DNA of 64,000 nt from contig NC_081414.1 in NCBI RefSeq assembly GCF_030272615.1, positions 313,321,664 through 313,385,663 on the forward strand, given 5' to 3'. Shown here piece after piece: positions 37,814-50,279 of this stretch (its first letter is position 1; the number at the start of each line of letters is the position of its first letter). The notes under the pieces were generated by a model. That model worked only from the letters and a program-made list of their open reading frames with translations. It was not told the origin of the DNA and did not search any database. A program made the translations under genes and the position numbers. The stretch comes from Cryptomeria japonica. Taxonomy: Eukaryota; Streptophyta; Pinopsida; Cupressales; Cupressaceae.

Positions 37814-38390
37814 TCAAGGAGGGAGAGAGACACCCAAACCCCGACAAAGGGGGGTTTGAGGAAGGGGAGAAGACTTCCCCTTCTGCTTGCGAACAAGCAC
37901 AGTCCAGGCGATGTTGTCATTAGGACCATCAAAAGAGAGATCAAATGAAAGGGACCTCACAAGGTTATAGTCAGAGGTGTCAACAGAGTGCTTCAACAGA
38001 ACAACAACAAACAATGACGAAACAACACTAGAAGTAGGTTCAGTAGGAGTAGATAGTGGCTGTAGAACAGGAGAAGCTACAGTGGGGACCTCATCAAATG
38101 AGGCCACAAAGGGAGGATCAACAAGAGCTACAGTAGTCATGAGGGGCACGACTTCATCCTGAGAGGAGACATCATCCCCATGAGAGGAGCCAGGGGAAGT
38201 AGAGTCAGGAGCATTGAATGTTAAATGATCAGTAGTAGCATTCTTCCACCAAGTACCAACACCTTTGTGGTGCGAAATAGAGTAGTCTGAAGCAAGATGA
38301 CCCGTAGAGAAGCGTCTCCAACAACAAAAGGGGAGGCCCTCAAAGGTTATTTTGTTATATGTAGCTCAATAAATTTTAATTTAGAGATAG
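37814..38390 (-). pseudogene. LINE ORF1 (nucleic-acid binding) fragment
   Basis: The minus-strand frame reads ITFEGLPFCCWRRFSTGHL, a degenerate form of the zinc-knuckle segment of plant L1 ORF1 (DUF4283 type), where the family usually has CRxC and a final Cys. It continues KGVGTWWKNAT, then a Ser/Thr/Pro-rich tail, and ends SSPLPQTPLCRGLGVSLPP. Two of the zinc-knuckle positions are altered. It lies upstream, on the same strand, of the RNase H fragment at 35526-37120 and may be the front of the same element. Confidence 0.6.
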
Positions 38391-39802
38391 AATATATGGA
38401 TGCGAAGACAAGATTCCTACATGTGGCATAGAAGAAGAGATCTGCATGGCACAAATAGAGCACTATATTGTTAAAGACGAGGAGTATTTGGTTAGTAAAT
38501 TTAAAAACCTTTGTATCATGTCAAACAATCTCGTTGAATGTGGTAATCATAAATCTAATTCATTTGTGTTGGAGTTTAGATTTTTAAGACCCAAATCATA
38601 TCATTTGTTTATTATAAAATGGATAATGATCACTTTCTTATTATCACATTACATAAATAGATGATATGCTATTTTTGTAATAATATGGATGTGATTTATG
38701 ATTTAAAGCCTCTTTTTTTTTAATTTTTTATTGAAATGGTGACAAGAGGGAGCCAAATGCTTAAATGCATCACTCATCAACAACACTTTATTATTGTATT
38801 CAATGACTTCATATAGTCATACAATCTACAACTACAAAACAACTAATTAATAAAGAATATCTACTAACTAAAGTAATTATTATTTAATCACTTGCAATAT
38901 TATTAATAATTGTAGAGTAGGAAAAACCATCAACTTGCAAGGAATATTAGAGCAACCACTAAAAACTCAAATTAATTGCAAAGATCATAATTTAACAATA
39001 GAGATACGAATTCAAAGCATAAATGAAATTTAAATTAAAACATCAAACCATCGAATTCGCAGATTGTCCATTGTCTCCTTAATTGTCTTGAAAAAGGCTC
39101 TTAGATTTCATGTGCACATAAGAAAATTGAAAGCTTAAAAATGATAATGATAGTGAGAAAATATCGAGGATAGTGATTTTGATTATGATAGTAACTAACT
39201 GAAATGATAGAAGGAAAGGAGTTAAATAGAAAGTAAGAATTGATTAAACGGTTGAGATTAAATTCATCCCAAAAAGATGAATGGCCAAGATCAAATGAGA
39301 GGAGATGAAGATAAGAGAGACTGCAGAAGAAAATGGAAAGTTTCTGATTTTTAGATGTGCACATCTTATTTTTCAAATTAAAATTAAAAAAATAAAATAA
39401 GTTGCCAAAGTGATTAATTTTAAAAATCAATAAAAACAAATAAAGATACTTATTTCCATTTTTGAATTTGAAGATAGATTCTAGAAAATCAATAAAAATA
39501 AATAAAGACATTTGTTTCCTTTTTCGAATTTGAGTATATATTTTTAATTAAATAATTTCAAGAATTATTTACTTTATTTTTTTTCCCAAATTGCTACCTT
39601 TCATTAAAAGCAAAAAAAATTACAGTCAAGTACATAGAGAATGAAACAAGGTCCGGATAGCCTCTATGACTTTCACAGACCTCTCAATCTAGTCATCAGG
39701 TAATAGACTCCCATTGACCTCCATGACCGAGCTACAAGTCTCCACGTTGTTTCTTTTCACTCTATCTCTCAGAACCTTCACTATGTCCACCATGTGTGCA
39801 TT
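38391..39802. other. AT-rich DNA with an LTR-like fragment
   Basis: 38770-38910 shares ATCATCAACAACACTT, ATTCAATG and CAACTAATTAATAA words in order with the small LTR at 43168-43384, so a partial copy of that family lies here in the same orientation. No gene seen. Confidence 0.45.
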
Positions 39803-40720
39803 TTACAACACCTTAGGAATCTCGAAAGCATCATTCACCAGCCCATAATGGGTGACTGGATTCAGATTTTTGAGGGCTTTAATAGCCTTGTCCCTCAGTG
39901 TTAGAACCATGATCCTCTTGATAGCATTCTTCGTGGCTTTGAACTCGGCCGAGATTCGAGCTACTATGTAGATAAACTTCTCCACGAGTGCTGCATTATG
40001 TTGGTGCGGTCCCTCTACCATCCTCTTCCCCAGAATCTTCTTAACTACATCCTCCTTCACGACACCAGTGATCACAAATATGCTACGAAGTTGCTCTCCC
40101 ACTGAGACATCACATTCATAGTCACAACCCTGCATACGAACAAACACTGTTTTCTCCATTGCTTCGTATGCATGTTTTGTTCCCGCTCATGGTTAAATAG
40201 AGCATTGGGGGTCTAAATAATTCTAAATATGTACTACCCCCACTTTGTCTGTCCCAATCTTCAAAGGTAATCCATTCCAAGCCTCCATTTTCTCTGTGTA
40301 AATCTCCTCTTCGATCTGGTCGATCGCATGATTTGAAAAGAAATCTACAGTTTCGTTCCCCTCTTTGCAAACATGTGATACATAGTAGCTTTGAACTTGC
40401 CCAAAGTGTCCTTGATACCGTCAAGCCACATCTGGGACTTCTATCTTGGCGCTTTGCTAGTGGAAATGGCCCGGACCCCTCAATGTCCAAATCCATCAGT
40501 CCCTGCTGCTGACAATATCTCAGACCCGTCAAGAGGACGATGTACTCTACATCATTATCGATGACAATCGACAGCTTTACAAATCCCTCTAGAATCACAT
40601 TTCACATGTGATCTCGAACTATGAAACCAATGCCTGAGGGGCCTGGGTTCCCCCTCGACGCACAGTCGAAGTTCATTTTCAGCCGACCCTGTTTAGGGGG
40701 GATCTAGCGTGCACTTGTTC
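39803..40720 (-). pseudogene. Second LINE-type RNase H fragment with a different downstream region
   Basis: Minus strand. It begins IPPKQGRLKMNFDCASRGNP and PSGIGFIVRDHM, then DVEYIVLLTGLRYCQQQG and LDIEG, the archaeal-type RNase H fold with the first Asp kept. A TGA lies in the VRDHM region, and frameshifts follow before CKEGNETVDFFSNHAIDQI, the usual RNase H end. About 200 further codons follow. The last 118 (40159-39803) form an open frame, MEKTVFVRMQGCDYECDV to NDAFEIPKVL, with no family I recognise and no obvious similarity to the tail of the first fragment. Confidence 0.6.
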
Positions 40721-41652
40721 TATTGTTTGAATGTCTCGCCTCTATCTTTGGTGGGATGATCAAGAATTATTTAATTGATGCATATGAAAATAATTAATGT
40801 GGTTGAGGAAATTTGTCACTTCAAGGATGATGAATTCAAGAGAACAAATCGATCCTTCGATTCCTCACTCAAGCTGGTGCTAAGGGTGATCCAGGGTATA
40901 CTAGACAACAAACTAAGCAAATTACAGACCGGACGAGTGTCTAGATGGCTCGAGCAAGTCTCTATAGACAGGACAAGCACACGTGGAAGGGACTTTAGTG
41001 TGTCGTGTTGACGTCTTGTACAGACAGAAAGCATAATCATACAGAAAGATTTTGATGTCCATACAACTATCCAGAAGTTAAAACTAATTAGAAAAAAGTT
41101 TATTATGCGAATACCAGCAACAAAATAAGATGAATGAACAAGATAAAAGGTGAGAAATAAACATATGAAAGATCCAAGCTATGAAGCCTCCAGCTAGTCG
41201 AGCTCCTCACAATTAACAACCTACACACATGCAAGAGAGAAAATGTTGGGGGTTGCGTTTTTGGAGCTTGCCTAAGTCAAACCCCCGTTTCGGTGTTTCC
41301 ACCTCCATGGACAACCCAAATAGAAGACACGAGGAAATAAAAGATAGAGAAAATGAAGCTAGAAAATAACAAGTGCAATGAATTCAAGGAGAAGATATGA
41401 ATGCGAAGAGAAATTAAAAGTGTGAAGGAAGAGAAAGACTCCCCTATGAACTCCAAGATTGCCCTCCAAATGATATGATATGAATGCTGTAAAATGCTCC
41501 AAGATTGTAACAATGGATGCTTTGCAAAAAACCTATAAATAATGCTCAAATAGATTGTTAAGAGCTCTTGTTTCAAAAGAGTGATCAAAGATCCAAAAAA
41601 TGAGTTCAAATGAAGGAGATATAGGTCCTGGAAGGATGTCCGACATTGGTGG
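40721..41652. other. Intergenic DNA, no gene seen
   Basis: Short frames on both strands with no recognisable similarity. Confidence 0.35.
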
Positions 41653-41871
41653 GTGCATGCGGGGGCGTTACAATTCCTTCCAAGCGCAGCAGTAATGCTT
41701 AAACGGCCACCTGCGGACTATCAGATTTGTGAGACTCTAGCGCGCCGCATGGACATCTCTGCGTCGCGCTATAGTCCCAAAGGTGATAGGTTGACAGAGT
41801 TGGTGAAAGTCTACTTTGAAGCTAACAAAGCAATCCAATGTGGACAAAAGGACAATGATGGCGGTACATGA
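41653..41871 (+). CDS. Short GC-richer open frame, fragment of unknown gene
   Basis: 72 codons in a patch clearly richer in G+C than its surroundings. The protein includes LKRPPADYQICETLARRM, SASRYSPKGDRLTELVK and YFEANKAI, an ordinary mixed composition unlike random translation. No domain recognised, and no start or splice signal is convincing. It may be an exon or a piece of a mobile-element ORF. Confidence 0.25.
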   Translation: MHAGALQFLPSAAVMLKRPPADYQICETLARRMDISASRYSPKGDRLTELVKVYFEANKAIQCGQKDNDGGT

Positions 41872-41952
41872 CCTTCGATGACGTGGAGGAAGGCACCATT
41901 TGTCGCGATGAATTAAACAAGATGCGATTTTTGATATTACAATTAAATTTAT

Positions 41953-42066
41953 TTAATTATCTAGAAGAAAATGGTAGTAATTAATTTTTTTTAATTATCT
42001 AGAAGAAAATGGTAGTAATTAATTTTTTTTAATTATCTAGAAGAAAATGGTAGTTAGTAATTATAT
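41953..42066. repeat. Three tandem 38-bp units
   Basis: TTAATTATCTAGAAGAAAAT... starts at 41953, 41991 and 42029, near-perfect copies in AT-rich DNA that continues without genes to about 42470. Confidence 0.9.
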
Positions 42067-42473
42067 TAAATAATTTAAAATTATTTAATAAATATGGAAA
42101 AGTAGAGAGAAATAATTGAATTTGGAAGAAAATGAAATTAATTTAAAATGAGCAATAAATGATTAAATAAATTTAGTAATTTATTTAATTAAAAGGACAT
42201 CATTACCCAATTAATTAATTAATTGTGGGACTTTTAGCAGAAATTGAATTTAATTAAACAATCAAGATCATTTAATTAAAGTTAATAAATATAACTATTT
42301 AATTAATATTAGAGAGAGAATGGTTAATGATGTATTGATTATGGAATTGGAGGAATAAAGGTCAATTTGTAAGAATGAAGACAAAATAATTAAATAATTA
42401 TGATTATTTAATTATCAAGGACAATAGTTAGTAAAATTGGCATTCGCAAGCATAAGAAATTTTTAGGTGTTTA

Positions 42474-43384
42474 CATTAATCACTTACATTATTAATTATT
42501 ATTCAATAATTATCTATGTTAAGCACTAATTTCTAACACCACCTTTAGTGCTAACATGAGAATTGTATTCCGATGTTACAGTATCAACAATTAGTCTGCC
42601 TCAAATTTGCCCCCTTCCAATGATTATTTTTTTGAATGTCAATTTATACTATAATGCATCCAATTACAATTTGCAACTGAAAAATCCATTACACCCTTAT
42701 GGCTCCAAAATCCTTATACAAAATAAAAAAGATTCCAACTTTGAATTTAATATTGATAAAGAATTTAAATGATTTTTTATTTTTGAATTAACCTCGTACA
42801 CTTGGTTTTTTAACACCTTTGATGTTTTGCATTTTTTTTAAATTTCATAAATATGAAAATGAACAAAGAATGAAAAACTATGAAAAGAGTGAACAAGATG
42901 GAGAGATGAGAAAAACTAAATCCAGATGGATGATGAATGTTAGCATATTTGTATGTGGTCTGTATTGTGCCTATAATGAAAAAATGTAAGAATGGTGGAC
43001 AAACATCAATGGTTATAATAAAAAAATGTAAGAATGGTGGACAAACATCAATGGTTATTGCACATGGTCTATATTGCTTGGTCGTTATATGTGCCACTTT
43101 GGAAAAGAAAAACAAGTGAATGGAAGAAAACCAAAGAGGTTAATAAAATATGCTCTAATACCATATTGAAAATGAGAAAGGAGAGCTAAAGGCTTGAACC
43201 TATAAATTCTTTATTCATCAACAACACTTCATTATTACATTCAATGGCTTTATAAAACCATAAAACCTATAACTACCCACTAACTAGCAACTAATTAATA
43301 AGTACTAACTAAAGGGGTTATTATATAATTAGTTACACTATTAATTTCTATTCAATAATCTATGTTAAACACTAATTTCTAGCA
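42474..43384 (-). mobile_element. Small LTR element, TRIM-like, partly preserved
   Basis: On the minus strand a 217-bp LTR (43384 to 43168) starts TG, ends CA and is followed within three bases by TGGTATTAGAGCA (43164-43152), a tRNA-Met primer site. The interior has no pol. At 42538 a second LTR start (TGTTAGAAATTAGTGCTTAAC) follows a purine-rich AAAGGTGG, but that LTR is cut off near 42474. Small LTRs, a short interior, a primer site and no coding are the features of TRIM elements. Its right edge abuts a copia pol fragment. Confidence 0.55.
42979..43062 (+). repeat. Two tandem 42-bp units
   Basis: AAAAAATGTAAGAATGGTGG... begins at 42979 and 43021, nearly identical, inside the interior of the small LTR element. 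Confidence 0.9.
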
Positions 43385-43385
43385 A

Positions 43386-43930
43386 ATATTTGGTTGGGCT
43401 AAAGTAAGTATGTGAACTCTATATTGCACCATTTCAACATGGTAGATAATAAACCATTGAGTGCTACTATTTTTTGTGATCTAAGATATCTATTGAGAAG
43501 TCTCACATGACACTCTTAGAGATTGTAGACATGGATCATGTTCCTTATGCTATTGTATTTTAGAGTGTGATGTATGTTATGGTATATATTAGACTAGAAA
43601 TCACCCAAGTAGTTAAAGTCTTGAGTCATTTATGACTAATCCTAGACAGAATCATTATGATGCAGTTTAGAGGGTCTTGATATATTTATGGGGTACATTT
43701 GAGCACTCTATTTCTTTATTATAGTGGTTCTATAGATGACTAGAAAACAATAGACATTCATAAATTGATAGATTCAAATTGAATAGGAGATGTCCATAAC
43801 AAAATATATATCAATAGATATGTGTTCAATTTATTTAATGATGCTTTCGTTAGATGAATAAATAACAAGCTATTGTCATTTTAACTAATAAAATACATGT
43901 ATTATATCCTATAAAATATGTTTTATAAAT
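43386..43930 (+). pseudogene. Ty1/copia RT-RNase H fragment
   Basis: In changing frames the plus strand gives HHFNMVDNKPLS, DMDHVPYAIVF-SVMYVMVYIR, SHL then AV-RVLIYLWGTFEHSISL, SNWIGDVHNK and YVFNLFNDAFVR. These are the usual order of words at the end of copia RT and the start of RNase H. Several stops and frameshifts show it is dead. It starts directly at the edge of the small LTR element, consistent with nested insertion. Confidence 0.75.
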
Positions 43931-44639
43931 TTTATCATATCTTATACATGTATCATATTCTATACAATATTTATCTAATAGAATGCATGCATCATATCCC
44001 ATTCAATATTTATTAATAAATTTATTATAACTTATACAATATTTATCTAATGAAATCCTAAACAATTCTCTATAACAATTTGCACCCACAAAATTAAAAA
44101 ATTCAACTATCCAAATTTGGAAGTATTGATAATAAGGACATATCAACAAATAGTGGTTTAAATTAATGCAAGGGAATCGTAACACTTCAAAGAAAATATA
44201 AAGTAGTTAAAATTTATTAGAAAAATAATAACAATGATTATAGGATTGTTGCACATGACATTTATTTTAAAATAAAATAAAAATTCAGAAGTGTATTTTC
44301 TTAATCACAAGTTCAAATCATGCAGGTGATAAGATATATATGTCTCATTTGTAACTACTTCTTTTGTTGAGTACATAGAATACAAAGTAGTGACATATAC
44401 TATAAGTCATTTGCAGATCCAAAAATAGATCGATCAGTATTGTGGACTATAAAAGAACCCAAGCCATTTATAAATAAAAAACAAATCGCCTAATATCCTT
44501 AACTATAAAAGAACCCATTCCAATTTCCCAAATGACCATCATGTCAACTTATAGCTCAGACTAGTTGGAAGCACCATCCATGTCTGCCCAAACTAATATA
44601 TCCTCAGAGGAAAAAGAAAAATTAAGTTCCATTGTGCAA
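43931..44639. other. Downstream region of the GDSL gene, no other gene seen
   Basis: AT-rich with repeated AAATACATGTATTATATCC / CATGCATCATATCCCATTCAATATTTATT words between about 43890 and 44040. Confidence 0.4.
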
Positions 44640-46837
44640 CTAAAGTAGCCTTGGAATGAGACTTTGGAGTAGATTATTTGCAACCATCTTATATAGCCTT
44701 TCGGTTGGATGAACAGAGTCCCAAAACACAAAGGTGGATGCATCCCTGCAAGACGGTATCAATTCGTTGCACAGATATCCCACTTCAATTGTCCCCGATC
44801 CACAGCAAGCTTTTGCTACTTCCTCAAATCCTTCATACCCACATATGTTAAATACATCAGAAAGAAGTGCAAAATTGTAATACCCAAATACAAAAGATAA
44901 AAGAGAAAGAGTCCTTTTACCATATTTGGTAGGATTGAATATAGCTTCATAAGTAATTTTGTAGATATCACCATACACAGTTACAAGACCTGGAAGCTTA
45001 TGGCTCAGGTTTTCAATGGTCGTTTGGAGCTCTCCATTATAGTGGAGAGCAATATCATTGTATTCCTCCATACATTGGCCAAGCCCCAATACATTCATGG
45101 TTCTTAACAAAGGCAAGCAACCTATGGGTGGAAGGCCGGCTACCAGAATCCTTCTAGCCCCAAGGCTATAAAGCTCCTGATCAATCAATAAAGTTATTAG
45201 TAAACAAGCTTTTAATGGCATATAATTCATTTTAAACTCAAACTGACCATTAAGCTGATATTCCAATTTACATACCTTAATGAAGCTGTCTGCTATGTCA
45301 ATGAGAAAATCCACATACTCTGAAGGACTGAATTGTAACCTACGGATGGGAATTTGTAGGAAATTCTCTATGAAATCATTGGATCCTGTACTGATGAGAT
45401 ATAGGGCTTTGTTTATAACGTTTGATGCTCTCTGTTCACCAAACATTTGTTTCAAAAGTAATTGGTACTCCTTGAAATACTCTATTTCTTTCCACATGGG
45501 TATAACATTCTGTAAAACATTTAACTATCATTAATTAGCATTATATTCCCTGTCTTTCATGAATGACTATTGATTAAACCTTTTACTAAATGCATATTCA
45601 GTGAATTTGTACTACCAAAATAGATGCTGTCAGATTGTCATATCCAGTCCCTGCAGATGCAAAGCTCACACCAGTCACCAAGTCTTGAGGGCTGAGATTA
45701 GGATGCAAGTATGGAGGCACTGTCTTCTTAACTCCGAGTCCCTCAGCTGCAAAGAAAGCCCATTTTAGTGACTTAAAAATGGCCTAACCAAACTATTATG
45801 TACGGCTAATTGCATTCCTGAATTCTGCAAAGAAAACCCATTTCAGTGACTTAAAAATGGCCTAAGCAAAATACTATGTACAACAAATTGCGTTCTTTAA
45901 TTCTGCAACAATATGCAACTGGCATAAACCAATTGATAAGTACATCATTTATGAAAAATTGGATATATTTTTATATTAAAAGTAATTAACACTACATTAA
46001 CAATGCATATAAAGTCTTAATAACAGTCTTAATATCAAAAACAGTCTTAAGAATAAAGAACCAGCAGCATAGCATGTCATATGAAAAATTGCACATGTAA
46101 TTTCTGTAAATAAATAATTATATCTATGAAACATTACAGTGGCCTAATTCAAACACTAATTACATCATATTGCATTTTTTAGTTCTGCAGATAAAATTCT
46201 TTTTTTTTGGGAAGATTTTATATCATTGTGTTGATATCTCTTTGGCTGAGAGTCAAGGACTGCAGGATACCCATTCACCAAAATTGTTTGAGACAAAACC
46301 CTGACCTCATATCTTATATCATACCTGTGCGGTTTGAACTTCGGTCAATGGTCATCATCCTCATCAATTATGGTCAATCAATTGAACGACAACCTTTTGA
46401 TTAAAACCCATTTGAAAAACACATATACTACCAAAATCGTATATTAAGTACACCCATTCCATGAAAAAATCATATGCTAGTTCTGCAAATAAAACCCAGT
46501 CCAGTTATATGTAAATAATCTAAACCAAATATTAAGGACAAATTGCATATCATATATTCATTAAACATATATGCATGCTCCTACCAATAAAGTCTGTAGC
46601 CAGCCTTCCATTGCAGAAGCGGCCTGTAGCATGATGATCAATGAAGTCCCTTCCGTATGGAGGAAAATTACTCTTGAGAACTGTGTGAATATAGTTGTTA
46701 TTGCCTGGGTCAGAGGTGGAGTCCCCAAAGACCAGAAGGGCTGGTACTGATGTTTTATTTGCTGCAATTGACTGAATACAAAGTACCAAACACACTGTTA
46801 TTATTAAAGTTGGCCATCTAGCAGATACTGTGGCCAT
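44640..46837 (-). CDS. GDSL esterase/lipase, five exons, 354 residues
   Basis: Exons on the minus strand: 46837-46585, 45746-45616, 45509-45276, 45176-44921, 44830-44640, with GT-AG introns of 838, 106, 99 and 90 bp and consistent phases (1, 0, 0, 1). I prefer the ATG at 46837 because it starts the signal peptide (hydrophobic run LIITVCLVLCIQSIA, 11-25); an in-frame ATG 90 nt upstream would bury it. Block I is FGDSTSDPGNNN (Ser40), block II GVSFASAGTGYDN (Gly117), block III GSNDF (Asn172), block V FWDSVHPTE (Asp329, His332). All four SGNH blocks are complete and length is normal, so this should be an active secreted hydrolase of acyl esters. Substrate unknown. The last two introns are stop-free multiples of three. 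Confidence 0.93.
45747..45902. repeat. Tandem 78-bp duplication at the 3' end of GDSL intron 1
   Basis: CTGCAAAGAAARCCCATTT starts at 45747 and 45825; both contain GTGACTTAAAAATGGCCTAA. The unit copies the splice-acceptor edge of exon 2. More diverged CTGCARATAAAA words occur near 46185 and 46485. Confidence 0.8.
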
Positions 46838-46927
46838 GGATTCTTTCTCACCTACAACTTTTCCTGTTGTAATAGGAGAATCTAAAGTAATGGCAGCCTG
46901 ACTCCATAAAAGTTTAGGATCCCTCAA

Positions 46928-49900
46928 TTCATATAAGCTGACAGAAACAATAAAACAAGAATTGGTAGTATATTTATTGCCTCAGTGCCCCTATTGAATG
47001 CCTATACCTGTATTTGAATAATTGAAGCAACAATTTGCTCTTCTGAGCAACCTTCTAATTCTTTTGATTTCTTTCTATTTAAGTATTGTTTATTCCCTTA
47101 GTTGTTGGCATTTCCTTTACCTAAGCTTTACATTAGCAAACAATTAATAGCAGGCTCTCACCTCCTCGTCATGTAAAATGTTGTCCCATCAAAAAAATCT
47201 GCCTCTTATTTAATTTTTTTGTATTACAGTTAATTCCAAAGTTGTTATCATATTTCCTTGACTCCAAAAGCCATGCTTCGTTGTATTTATCACTACTTTT
47301 CTGTGACCCTCTTATTATCATAGAGGCTTAGTTTATGAAAAAGACATGCCATTATGAGTATTGTGGGTTTGTTGGGTTATCATCCAATTTGACACTTCCA
47401 CACGGCTAGTCGGTGGGCATGTTTTGAGAGTTCACCTAATGTAGACAAATAAAAAATAAATTAATAATATTTCCACTAGAGATGAGTATTACAGAAGTAT
47501 GCCTGTTATAGGAGGCTCTAAAGATGACATGATCGATGGAAACGGACATTTCAGATCGATGGAAACGGGCAGCTCATTTGTAGGTTCAGGGTAAGGTCTC
47601 GTGGAGTGGGCATCTTAAAAAATTTCAGGGGTGGTGGTGTGATTTTTTAGGAATATTTTAAATCTGGTGGTCCCATGAATTTAGTGTGCAGTTCAGTTCA
47701 AAAGTTTAAATTCCAGAATCTAAGGAAGCTGGTGGTCTCATGGACATGCAGAGGTAAAAAGAAACAAAATAAACTTCATTTTCCCTCAAAAATATTGCGG
47801 ATGTTTGACAAGTGGCAAGTTAAATTCTTAACTGGTGGGGTAATTTCTAGCCCCACCCCATTTGCACCTGCTTAGATTCCAAATAATCCTGTATGGGCAA
47901 CGATTTTTCTAGAGAAGATTCCAAATAACCCTGTAGCAATTTTTTTACTTCTTTTTGGGACCTCCTCTTTCTTGAAAATAGAAGTGAAGCCCCCCTCATG
48001 GGACCTTACCCTTATAAAGATAATTAGAAATACCAACAAGATAAAAAGAAATACCAACAACACTAGTGAAAACCACCTACACTTACTAAGAATGTATTAA
48101 GAAGGTATGCCAACAATATGATGATTTATAGATTAGGATCTGTTTAAGAGGTGCCTTTTTTAAGGTGTAAAAGTATTTTTTAAGTTTGTATAAAGGAATT
48201 TTTTGAATTTTTGGAAAGTAATTTCACATAATAGTTATCAAGTTTGATTATTTTATAATGGTAAGGTATGAAGGAGTTCATAAGATAAGGTCATTCAGTT
48301 TATTATTTGTGTTGATTAGGTGTACTATTAGATTCCCAATAGCCTAGTTCAAAAAGTGAAAATCAATAGAGTTTGTTGAGAGAAAGGAGTTCAAAGGTAG
48401 GATATCAAATCTTGTCTAATAAGAAGTTTTGTAACTTATGTTGATATTCTTGATTAGGAGTAAGTCATTGCATTTCAAGTTTGACAATATGAACTTGCAA
48501 TTGATGTATGTCTTATTTAATTTTCAAAAAGATATTCGTCATAGAAGTGAAACATCAAATCAATTGAATCTAATGAGTATTTTATATAGTTAGGACAATG
48601 CTTGAAATATTATAATATTATGTGAATGCGATATATAGTGTCACAATAGTATTTAGTGTACATTCATCATTTTTGCACTAAATAGTAAGAAAAGCAATCA
48701 ATAAGTTGAAGTCCAATGTGTCTATAATAATAATAATAAGAAAATTTGGGAAGGGAGAACTTGTCATGGCCCCTTTCCAAAAATATCATTTATTAGATAT
48801 AGTAATTCTCAATATCCAAAAATAGTAAGTCAAGACACGTGATAATTCAAGAAAATAATATTAATTTAATATTTCTCCAATGTAAATTACATTTTGAGTA
48901 AATATTAAATTAATATCTTATTGAGGAATTGGATTCTTGGAATATTCCTTGGCATCTTTGTACATGTAGTGTAATAATGGTTCTTGTAATGGTTTATGAT
49001 GAGTTTATGACAAATGTCATAAACACATTTATTTGTCGTAAACATATTTTCTTAATTCACATACAAGAATCCTCCCATTATTGGCATGGGATTTGAGCAC
49101 CCATTTTAGAGTTTGAATTTGGATAAAATATGAAAAACATATCATTTTGCATTATTCACATTTTCACTTTATGATGAAGCTTTGGCTTGTTGTTCTTCAG
49201 TGGTTGACAAACCACTGAAGACAAAGACTTTTAGGCGGGATGTTCAAGGTCTTCATGGTGATATAAGGTTAGGATACTAAGGATTTATAGGAGTAATCTC
49301 ATTCATAAGTTACCATTATGCATAAAAGTTGCAATTTTGTTGGTTGTTTGTAATGTGTTGCAAGATTTTGTCTTGCAGGTGTGGTGGTGCAGTTTGCAAT
49401 AGTTTGGTGAGTATTTTGTTTTGTAGAAGATATTTTTTGGTATGAGAACATGGGTTTTCTTTTGCGTGATTACTTTCCAGTGTTGTGGGAAAACTGTGCA
49501 ATTTTGTGAGGTTTTAGTGAGCTTTTATATGTTTTTCACGTGGTTTGCACACTTTGTGCCCATCCTGTTTGGAGTGAATTTGTTGTAGAAGTTTGGTATT
49601 TCTTGTAGTTCAAGTTGTTTTTCATGAATATGATTGTAATATCTATGTATTTCTATAACAAATATTGAAATTAATCTTAATTTTTAGTTTATGGTGTTTG
49701 GAAACAATTTGGGTTTTAATCTCTATTTGCGCATACATTGTTTTGATGAATCTATAATGAGAGAATAGAATTACTTTCAAACTCGATTACTTTATATTTA
49801 AGGACATTAGAGTGGTACTAAATTGGTTTAATGTTATATCTCTTGCTACAAAGATAGTTAAAAGTTTATATTTTATAATCTAAGACACTATAATGTACCA

Positions 49901-50279
49901 TGTACACATGAATTGAGAAAAAAAAAAGTCTCTAAGTAGGATTAACCAACTAGGTGTGAATAAAAGCCATAAAGTGGCTAGATGACTAGAGACACTTTTT
50001 GTAAAAACACCCACCTTAAGTACAACTTAGAGAGGAAAAAATAATTAAGATGGGTGTCAAAAACTAGGCTTGATAAGATACCCATGTATAGTAAAAGTCT
50101 AGATCACAAATAGAGAAAGGGAGAAAACCTTATAGATGAAGGACACACAATATACTGAGGGAGATTGAATCAATATATCCAATTTTCTCTCTATGTTAAA
50201 CATTAATTACCATTAATAACTTTCTCCAATCAATAAACATGAATCTACAAATCTATTTATCTTAAGTTCTGCAATGATA
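46928..50279. other. Upstream of the GDSL gene: intergenic, no other gene seen
   Basis: No supported gene. Contains a short repeat GATCGATGGAAACGG (47532, 47555), a duplicated AGATTCCAAATAAYCCTGTA (47873, 47916), and the hairpin at 49194-49221. Confidence 0.4.
49194..49221. other. Perfect 12-bp stem hairpin with a 4-base loop
   Basis: TCTTCAGTGGTT (49194-49205), loop GACA, then AACCACTGAAGA (49210-49221). Isolated, with no gene attached. Confidence 0.85.

Noticed and set aside
46204-46406. 65-codon open frame inside GDSL intron 1 as a separate gene
   Set aside because: It lies opposite to the gene within an intron, has no recognisable similarity and no start or splice support.
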